This document shows positions 7,418 to 11,486 of a DNA stretch of 11,486 nt, one piece after another; positions within the stretch are counted from its first letter, which is position 1; every line of letters begins with the position of its first letter. The stretch lies in NCBI GenBank assembly GCA_029857655.1, contig JAOUGR010000036.1:1-11486 (forward strand). Reading direction: 5' to 3'. The notes beneath the pieces were generated by a model that was given only the letters and a program-made list of their open reading frames with translations, did no database searches and was not told the origin of the DNA. The position numbers were made by a program, and so were the translations under genes. The stretch is from Gammaproteobacteria bacterium. GTDB taxonomy: Bacteria > Pseudomonadota > Gammaproteobacteria > Steroidobacterales > Steroidobacteraceae.

Positions 7418-8317
7418 TCAAGTTGTCTCGTCGCGATAGCGACGGACCCACACTGCGCCGGCCAGCAGCAGGCCCGCAGCGATAACACCCAGCCATAGTT
7501 CGGGTGAGCTATAAAATTCTTTCAGGCTGGCGGCGATATTGATCTCGGACAGCCGCAGCGTCGTGCCGTCTCCGCCCGGGTCCGCATGCATGCCGGATTC
7601 CAGCAGCCGCATCGGGCCCCTGATCCGGTCGGCGACGAAATTGCCGACGTGGCCCGAGCCCAGCACCACTTTCTCGAGCAGGCTCAGCGCCACTGGTGGC
7701 AGCACGGCCCACAGGAACGGGCCTTTTGGCGCCCAGGCCGAGGCCAGCATCAGGTAGGCGACCAGAGGCGCATACCAGAGCATGGCTGTGCCACAGGCCA
7801 CGAACACCGCAGTCACCGCGCCAACGATTGCATCGTGCTGCCACACGGTTGCGTTGGGTTCGGCGGACATCGCGATCATCACCGAACCACCAGCCGCTAC
7901 GATCAGCTGCGCCAGCAGTGCGCCGACCAGCGCAACCAGCGGAATCACGACAACGGCGGTCGCAAATTTCGACAACACCGTCTCCGCGTCCGACAACGGC
8001 AACGATTTCCAGAACAACACGCTGCGGTCGCGTCGGTCGGCATACAGCGCGTCCAGCGAGTAGAAGAACGCGATGACACCCATGACCAGGTACACGACGA
8101 ACGCGAAGCCGACGTACACGACCAGCAGCAGCTTGGTCTGCTTTTCCGGCGCCAGGCTGCCGAACGGCGTCGCTGCCGCCTCTGATCCGAACGGCCCGAC
8201 ATGCACAATACCCGTGACGAACGCCAGCAGCAGGCAGGCGAGAACGATCAGCGGCGCGACCCAGATCGACTTGTTTTCCCAGATCTCGCGGCGGATCAGC
8301 CAGAAAAAGCGGCTCAT
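7418..8317 (-). CDS. ABC-2 type transporter permease
   Basis: This 299-residue inner-membrane permease is the partner of the ATPase encoded immediately upstream. The N-terminus MSRFFWLIRREIWENKS precedes TM1 (about 18-38). Further hydrophobic segments lie at about 63-90, 113-137, 155-190 (one or two helices), around 200-215, and near the C-terminus (about 275-292), about six in total. The cytoplasmic stretch YADRRDRSVLFWKSLPLSDAET is characteristic of ABC-2 permeases of the YtrC/CcmB-like kind, where it is thought to contact the ATPase. The start codon overlaps the ATPase stop by 4 bp (ATGA), implying translational coupling and a fixed ratio. The stop is followed directly by the Shine-Dalgarno of the DUF4097 gene. 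The substrate is unknown; systems of this type have been linked to resistance to cell-wall-active compounds, so export or target protection is inferred. Confidence 0.92.
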   Translation of the reverse strand: MSRFFWLIRREIWENKSIWVAPLIVLACLLLAFVTGIVHVGPFGSEAAATPFGSLAPEKQTKLLLVVYVGFAFVVYLVMGVIAFFYSLDALYADRRDRSVLFWKSLPLSDAETVLSKFATAVVVIPLVALVGALLAQLIVAAGGSVMIAMSAEPNATVWQHDAIVGAVTAVFVACGTAMLWYAPLVAYLMLASAWAPKGPFLWAVLPPVALSLLEKVVLGSGHVGNFVADRIRGPMRLLESGMHADPGGDGTTLRLSEINIAASLKEFYSSPELWLGVIAAGLLLAGAVWVRRYRDETT

Positions 8318-9171
8318 GCACGTGCTCCTTCTATCACCGCGACAAACAAATCCGCGACCGATGGCACGCCGACGTCACCGAACCGCTCGAGATCGGCACG
8401 ATCCATGCCTCTGAACAGCATGTGCGTGCGGCCGAGGCCCTGGCGCTCGGCAATCGGCTGCTGCGCCCTCGCGGCGGCGAGTTGCTCGGGGCGCACTGCG
8501 ACCTGCGCATAGGTCTCCTGGACCTCGTCCATTGCCGCGTCCAGCACGATGCGGCCGCGATCGATGAATATCAGGTCGGTCAGGATGTGCTCGATCTCCT
8601 CGACCTGGTGGGTCGTCACGAGGATCGTGCGCTGCTCGTCGAAATATTCGGTCAACAATGTCTCATAGAACTGCTTGCGCACCAGGATGTCGAGCCCGAG
8701 CGTCGGCTCGTCCAGAATCAGCAGTTTCGCGTCGATGGCCATGACCAGTGCGAGGTGCAGCTGTGTCACCATGCCTTTCGACAATTCCCTGACCCGGCTG
8801 TCGCGCTTTATGTCTGTGCGCGAGAGGAACTGCTCGCAGACATCGCGGCGGAATTTCGGATGCGTCGCCGCGACCAGGTTGATCAACTGGCGAACGCGGA
8901 TCCATCGTGGCAGCACGGCGACGTCCGCGATGAAGCAGACGTCCTGCATCAGCTTGTGACGCTGGCGGTACGGGTCGAGGCCCAGCACCGAGAGTTCGCC
9001 CTGGAATCGCGCGAGGCCGAGTACGGCCTTCAGCGCAGTGGTCTTGCCGGCACCATTCGGCCCGATCAGGCCGACGATGCGCCCGGCACCGACGGCGAAT
9101 GATGCGTCCTGCAATGCGTGGGTCACGCCATAACTCTTGCTGAGCCCGCGCGCAACAATCAGGTCATTCAC
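8314..9171 (-). CDS. ABC transporter ATP-binding protein (YtrB-like)
   Basis: This 285-residue cytoplasmic ATPase powers the adjacent ABC-2 permease. The Walker A motif is GPNGAGKTT (37-45), the signature is LSKGM (130-134), which replaces the usual LSGGQ, Walker B is LLILDEP (150-156) with catalytic Glu155, and the switch histidine is His188 in TTHQ. The region where a Q-loop glutamine is expected reads DVCFIADVAVLPRW (77-90) and has no glutamine. LSKGM and the lengthened C-terminal tail (about 215-285) are seen in YtrB-like ATPases encoded beside GntR regulators. The gene overlaps the regulator's 3' end by 8 bp and the permease start by 4 bp, so the three should be translated together. Assignment to the ABC-2 drug/antibiotic-type ATPases is secure; substrate assignment is not possible from sequence. 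Confidence 0.95.
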   Translation of the reverse strand: MNDLIVARGLSKSYGVTHALQDASFAVGAGRIVGLIGPNGAGKTTALKAVLGLARFQGELSVLGLDPYRQRHKLMQDVCFIADVAVLPRWIRVRQLINLVAATHPKFRRDVCEQFLSRTDIKRDSRVRELSKGMVTQLHLALVMAIDAKLLILDEPTLGLDILVRKQFYETLLTEYFDEQRTILVTTHQVEEIEHILTDLIFIDRGRIVLDAAMDEVQETYAQVAVRPEQLAAARAQQPIAERQGLGRTHMLFRGMDRADLERFGDVGVPSVADLFVAVIEGARA

Positions 9172-9598
9172 GGGTGTCTCCCTCGTCCGGCTCTTCGTCG
9201 CGGACCGCGGTCAATGTGGACGCTGCCGGTGGCGGCGCCTTGGCGAGCGCTTCGAGCAGCTCGCGTGCATCGAATCCAAGCCGTTGAATCCTGGCGCCGA
9301 CTTTTGGCCATTCCTCCTCGAGGAAATGCTGGCGTTCGTCCTTCAAGAGCGCGCGTCGCGCACCTTCGGTCACGAACATGCCGCGGCCGCGACGCTTTTC
9401 CACAAGCTGCTCGTCAACGAGTTGCTGATAACCTTTCAGCACCGTCAGCGGATTCAGCCGGTACTCACCCGCAACGCTGCGGACCGACGGCAGGGGATCG
9501 CCGTCGTTCAGGACGCCCTCCAGGATCATCGCCACCACGCGGTCGCGCAGTTGGCGGTAGATCGGCAGGCTTTCGTTCCAGTTTGTGTCCATTTGCAT
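9164..9598 (-). CDS. GntR-family transcriptional regulator, YtrA subfamily
   Basis: This 144-residue cytoplasmic DNA-binding repressor has an N-terminal winged helix at about 10-78, opening with LPIYRQLRDRVVAMILEG and followed by the recognition-helix region LPSVRSVAGEYRLNPLTVLKGYQQL and the wing KRRGRGMFV. Only about 65 residues follow, mostly a charged helical tail. That short C-terminal part is the mark of the YtrA subfamily, whose members usually repress the ABC transporter operon they are encoded in. The 3' end overlaps the ATPase gene by 8 bp. An equally plausible start is ATG 9592; neither has a clear Shine-Dalgarno. The gene begins 31 bp after the small exported-protein gene, too close for its own promoter to be evident, so the palindrome at 10065-10088 is its likely operator. 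Its ligand or inducer is unknown. Confidence 0.93.
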   Translation of the reverse strand: MQMDTNWNESLPIYRQLRDRVVAMILEGVLNDGDPLPSVRSVAGEYRLNPLTVLKGYQQLVDEQLVEKRRGRGMFVTEGARRALLKDERQHFLEEEWPKVGARIQRLGFDARELLEALAKAPPPAASTLTAVRDEEPDEGDTRE

Positions 9599-9629
9599 TG
9601 TGCCGTGAGTGATTTGGCCCGCTACCAGA

Positions 9630-9992
9630 CTACTTTAGCAGAACACTTTCAGCGGAGCCCTTAGCGCTCGCGGAACCTGCCTGCTCGGCCGCATTCGCAT
9701 TGGCAACCATGTAGGCCACCCGCTTGGCGACAACGACGACTTCCGGAAGCTCGGCGGCCACCGCAAAGTAGCCGTTCGCTGACTCGCGCTTCGCAACCAC
9801 GGTCACTTCCGGCAGGGTCACTGACGCCATCGGCGCCATGCTGACCAGTGTGAGTTCACCTACTTCCACAGTGCCGCGGGGGGCCGAGGCGATGTGGCCC
9901 TGGTCCAGTACCACTGCGTGCAGCGACACGATCGCGAATGCCGCCAATGCGCTGACTGCCATCTGCTTGCTGCTTGTGTACATCGGGAACAT
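9630..9992 (-). CDS. Small exported protein with two TonB-box-like LPEVxVVAKR motifs
   Basis: I do not recognise a characterised homologue for this 120-residue protein. The N-terminus MFPMYTSSKQMAVSALAAFAIVSLHAVVL has a hydrophobic segment (about 11-29) that could be a signal peptide or an uncleaved anchor, placing the rest in the periplasm. The mature part contains LPEVTVVAKR (60-69) and LPEVVVVAKR (82-91), 22 residues apart, resembling the EEVVVTAxR TonB box and plug start of TonB-dependent receptors. The tail is rich in Ala, Ser and Asn and contains no Cys. ATG 9992 has a good AGGAG Shine-Dalgarno 6 nt upstream (minus strand), which makes it a real gene. It is the first gene of the GntR/ABC/DUF4097 operon, directly downstream of the palindromic operator candidate. 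Similar small proteins with VVVTGKR-like motifs occur in Xanthomonadales as far as I recall. Function is unknown; interaction with TonB or the transporter is speculation. Confidence 0.75.
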   Translation of the reverse strand: MFPMYTSSKQMAVSALAAFAIVSLHAVVLDQGHIASAPRGTVEVGELTLVSMAPMASVTLPEVTVVAKRESANGYFAVAAELPEVVVVAKRVAYMVANANAAEQAGSASAKGSAESVLLK

Positions 9993-10021
9993 GACTTTCT
10001 CCTTTCCTTTGCTGGGTTTCG

Positions 10022-10047
10022 GATCGGCCTTTTGCCGGCTTCCGATC
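10022..10047 (-). promoter_or_regulatory. Leader hairpin upstream of the small exported-protein gene
   Basis: GATCGG (10022-10027) and CCGATC (10042-10047) are perfect complementary arms enclosing 14 nt, with an alternative inner pairing CGGC/GCCG (10025-10028 with 10034-10037). It lies 30-55 nt before the ATG, so it would fold in the 5' untranslated RNA between the palindrome and the Shine-Dalgarno. It could stabilise the leader or act as a second protein site; it is not followed by a U-run, so it is not an intrinsic terminator. Confidence 0.35.
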
Positions 10048-10064
10048 TACTGTTGGGCTCCTCT

Positions 10065-10088
10065 GGTGTTGTAGTGAACTACAACACC
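10065..10088. promoter_or_regulatory. Perfect palindrome, candidate operator of the GntR/ABC operon
   Basis: GGTGTTGTAGT (10065-10075), a 2-nt centre GA, then the exact reverse complement of the arm (10078-10088): 11-bp arms with no mismatch. It lies 73-96 bp upstream of the first gene of the five-gene operon, within the expected core promoter downstream of a -35-like TTGCAT. GntR repressors of the YtrA subfamily bind inverted repeats in front of their own operons, so the GntR protein encoded at 9164-9598 is the natural candidate binder. A BlaI/MecI-type regulator is an alternative, since those also use GTAGT/ACTAC-like half-sites in some bacteria. The palindrome is directly visible; its role is inferred. 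Confidence 0.7.
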
Positions 10089-10122
10089 GACTCTAATGCA
10101 AGCCCTTTTTTGGTCTTTTTTT
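10073..10122 (-). promoter_or_regulatory. Probable promoter of the GntR/ABC operon with phased A-tracts
   Basis: Read on the minus strand, A7 (10122-10116) and A6 (10111-10106) runs lie with centres about 10.5 bp apart, one helical turn, directly upstream of TTGCAT (10101-10096), a -35-like hexamer. A spacer of 17 bp places the -10 over the palindrome centre (TTCACT, 10078-10073), a poor match. The A-tracts resemble an UP element or bent DNA. On the plus strand TTGTAG-17-TCTAAT (10069-10097) also looks promoter-like, but no gene follows it. Position and context support a promoter; the exact -10 is uncertain. Confidence 0.4.
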
Positions 10123-10266
10123 CACGTAGTCGCGAAGGTTATGAAAAACAATGACTTACGCCACGCTGATGCGCCGGATTGGGTACTTGCCGAGGATTCT
10201 GGGGGTCTGCGGGACCCAATTCTGCGCAACGGCGGCCCGCCGAAGGGCACGCGAAGCGGGGCGCGG

Positions 10267-10593
10267 CTAGGATCCGCCGCCCTCCACCGGCAGCGAGTCC
10301 TCGCCGTAATGATCTGCGAGATAGCCAACGATGATTGCGGAGTCTTCCGCCGTGATTGGCGCGCCCATCACCTTGATCATCTTCGTCACGGTTTTTTCCC
10401 AGCCCGCACGATTCTGAAACGGCGAGTTCATGAGGATGTAATCCAGGCTGTGGCACATGGCGCAACTGGACTTGACCTTGTTGAGGCCATCGCCGGCGGC
10501 GAGCACCAGGCTTGATTCATCGGCGTGTGCAGTGACGGCGGCCAGCAGCGCCCCCGCAAAGAACATCGCGGCAAGCTCTGAATCACGCGACAT
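10267..10593 (-). CDS. sorB: SorB-type c-type cytochrome subunit of sulfite dehydrogenase
   Basis: This 108-residue periplasmic monohaem cytochrome should take electrons from the SorA molybdenum subunit during sulfite oxidation and pass them to the respiratory chain. MSRDSELAAMFFAGALLAAVTAHA is a signal peptide with likely cleavage after AHA (residue 24). The haem-binding motif is CAMCH (44-48), and Met76 in KVMGAP is a likely axial ligand, with Met72 as alternative. GWEKTVTKMIKVMGAPI and a short C-terminal helix fit SorB. ATG 10593 overlaps the sorA 3' end by 11 bp and has GAGGG 9 nt upstream, indicating coupled translation. Upstream in-frame starts would add residues antisense to nothing useful and destroy the signal peptide. 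The identification rests on both the haem motif and the adjacent sorA; as a lone cytochrome it would be hard to name. Confidence 0.88.
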   Translation of the reverse strand: MSRDSELAAMFFAGALLAAVTAHADESSLVLAAGDGLNKVKSSCAMCHSLDYILMNSPFQNRAGWEKTVTKMIKVMGAPITAEDSAIIVGYLADHYGEDSLPVEGGGS

Positions 10594-11486
10594 GGTAGTC
10601 GACCCTCTGCGCGACATTGTGGTGATAGCCAGCCGGATTGTGGACGAGCCTGGCGGCCTGCGTTGCGCCGTCCCTGGCCATTGCACGCACCATGAATGAC
10701 TGCTGGCCAGCGATCATCGGCCTGAAGTCATGGCTCCAATGCCGCCAGGCATAGCGGCCGAGGTCGCGGCCGAGTCTCGCGGCGCGCCAGCTTGCGCCGC
10801 CGTCCAACGACACTTCGACGCCACGAATCCCCGTCCCGCCGTCCCAGGCAATGCCGCTGAGCTTCACGCGCCGGCCCAGCGCGAGGAATGCGCCTGGCAC
10901 CGGATCGACCACGAGTGAATTCACCTTGATCGAGGTGATCGGAGAATTCTGCTTTGTGTCCTGCGATTCGAAGCCGCTGATGCCGAACATCCCGCTTGGG
11001 ACACGGTAGGCCGTTTTCATCCAGAAGCCGTCGAATGGCTTGTCGGTCACCTGCAGGTCCGAGAGCGCCTTGACCCAGTACGTGGCCGTCCACCCGGGTA
11101 CGACGAGGCGCGCCGGGAAGCCGTTCAGCACTGGCAGCGGCTCGCCGTTCATGGCGAAGGCGATCAATGTGTCCGGATCGAGCGCTTTCCACATCGGCAG
11201 GCTCTTCACGAAATCAGGGCCCGTGAGCATCGGCGCATCGACGCCGTTGCCGACCACTTCCAGCGCGTTTGCGCCGAGGCCCGCGCTTTCCAGTACGTCC
11301 TTCAGGCGGACACCGCGCCAGATTGCGTTGCCCATGGCGCCATTTCCCCATTGCACGCCGGGAACGTGCGGCGAGAACAGGCCACGCCGATTTCCTGAGC
11401 ACTGGTTGACGGCTGCAACTTCGACGCTTTGGAACCTGCGTGCCAGCTCCCGGTGGCTGAACTCGCGCGGAACCAATACCCCCGGG
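10583..11486 (-). CDS. sorA: SorA-type molybdopterin sulfite dehydrogenase catalytic subunit, partial (5' end outside window)
   Basis: Roughly the last 300 residues of a sulfite-oxidase-family enzyme, oxidising sulfite to sulfate in the periplasm using a molybdenum pyranopterin cofactor. Close to the window edge is VNQCSGNRRGLF, whose Cys is the molybdenum ligand and whose second Arg is the conserved active-site arginine. GWTATYWVKAL carries the conserved active-site Tyr region. The C-terminal immunoglobulin-like Mo-co dimerisation domain follows: KVNSLVVDPVPGAFLALGRR, GIAWDGGTGIRGVEVSLDGG, then WRHWSHDF. No b-haem domain is seen in this part, in line with bacterial SorA rather than animal sulfite oxidase. 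About 100 N-terminal residues, including any Tat signal, lie beyond 11486. The frame is open to the edge, and a TTG at 11476 should not be taken as the start. The stop overlaps sorB by 11 bp. Confidence 0.9.
   Translation of the reverse strand, partial: PGVLVPREFSHRELARRFQSVEVAAVNQCSGNRRGLFSPHVPGVQWGNGAMGNAIWRGVRLKDVLESAGLGANALEVVGNGVDAPMLTGPDFVKSLPMWKALDPDTLIAFAMNGEPLPVLNGFPARLVVPGWTATYWVKALSDLQVTDKPFDGFWMKTAYRVPSGMFGISGFESQDTKQNSPITSIKVNSLVVDPVPGAFLALGRRVKLSGIAWDGGTGIRGVEVSLDGGASWRAARLGRDLGRYAWRHWSHDFRPMIAGQQSFMVRAMARDGATQAARLVHNPAGYHHNVAQRVDYHVA

Noticed and set aside
6268..7488. Long form of the DUF4097 protein starting at 7488
   Set aside because: The extra residues overlap the permease 3' end and precede a clear Shine-Dalgarno plus signal peptide at 7407.
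10065..10122. Palindrome plus T-runs read on the plus strand as an intrinsic terminator
   Set aside because: The T-run begins 18 nt after the stem, too far, and no plus-strand gene reads into this region.
10203..10242. Two hairpins (GGGTC/GACCC at 10203-10217 and CGGCGG-c-CCGCCG at 10230-10242) just downstream of sorB as a terminator
   Set aside because: Neither is followed by a U-run on the minus strand; they could slow Rho-dependent termination but do not qualify as an intrinsic terminator.
10096..10515. Plus-strand open frame of 139 codons following a TTGTAG-17-TCTAAT promoter-like pair
   Set aside because: It is mostly antisense to sorB, lacks a Shine-Dalgarno and resembles no family; the promoter-like match overlaps the palindrome and is probably incidental.

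Overview
The window is GC-rich, fully bacterial, densely coded DNA with no RNA genes, transposases or CRISPR arrays. The gene types fit a gammaproteobacterium of the Xanthomonadales/Steroidobacterales kind: a YtrA-type GntR regulator with an ABC-2 transporter and a DUF4097 protein, small exported proteins with TonB-box-like motifs, a SorAB-type sulfite dehydrogenase and hybrid GGDEF/EAL proteins. This placement is inferred from gene content alone.

Left part (1-3936). A D-alanyl-D-alanine carboxypeptidase-like M15 peptidase runs leftward out of the window. It is divergent from a membrane-bound HAMP-PAS-GGDEF-EAL protein that should make and/or break cyclic-di-GMP. The 157 bp between them is packed with perfect inverted repeats. 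A zinc alcohol dehydrogenase follows the GGDEF-EAL gene after 11 bp, probably in the same transcript.

Middle (3952-6254). A short SlyB-like glycine-zipper protein without a recognisable signal peptide, probably 5'-truncated, lies head to head, 5 bp apart, with a KefB/KefC-type CPA2 cation:proton antiporter carrying cytoplasmic RCK domains.

Right-centre (9992 down to 6268, minus strand). Five genes form one tight operon: a small exported protein with two near-identical LPEVxVVAKR motifs, a YtrA-type GntR repressor, an ABC ATPase, an ABC-2 permease, and an exported or lipid-anchored DUF4097 beta-repeat protein. Their starts and stops overlap or nearly touch. Upstream of the first gene are a perfect palindrome with 11-bp arms (10065-10088), two helically phased A-tracts and a -35-like hexamer. 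This looks like an envelope-response cassette repressed by its own GntR protein and induced by an envelope-active compound or stress. It is the most interesting part of the window.

Right end (10267-11486). sorB (c-type cytochrome) and the 3' part of sorA (molybdopterin sulfite dehydrogenase catalytic subunit), overlapping by 11 bp, form a periplasmic sulfite-oxidising pair. The sorA start is outside the window.
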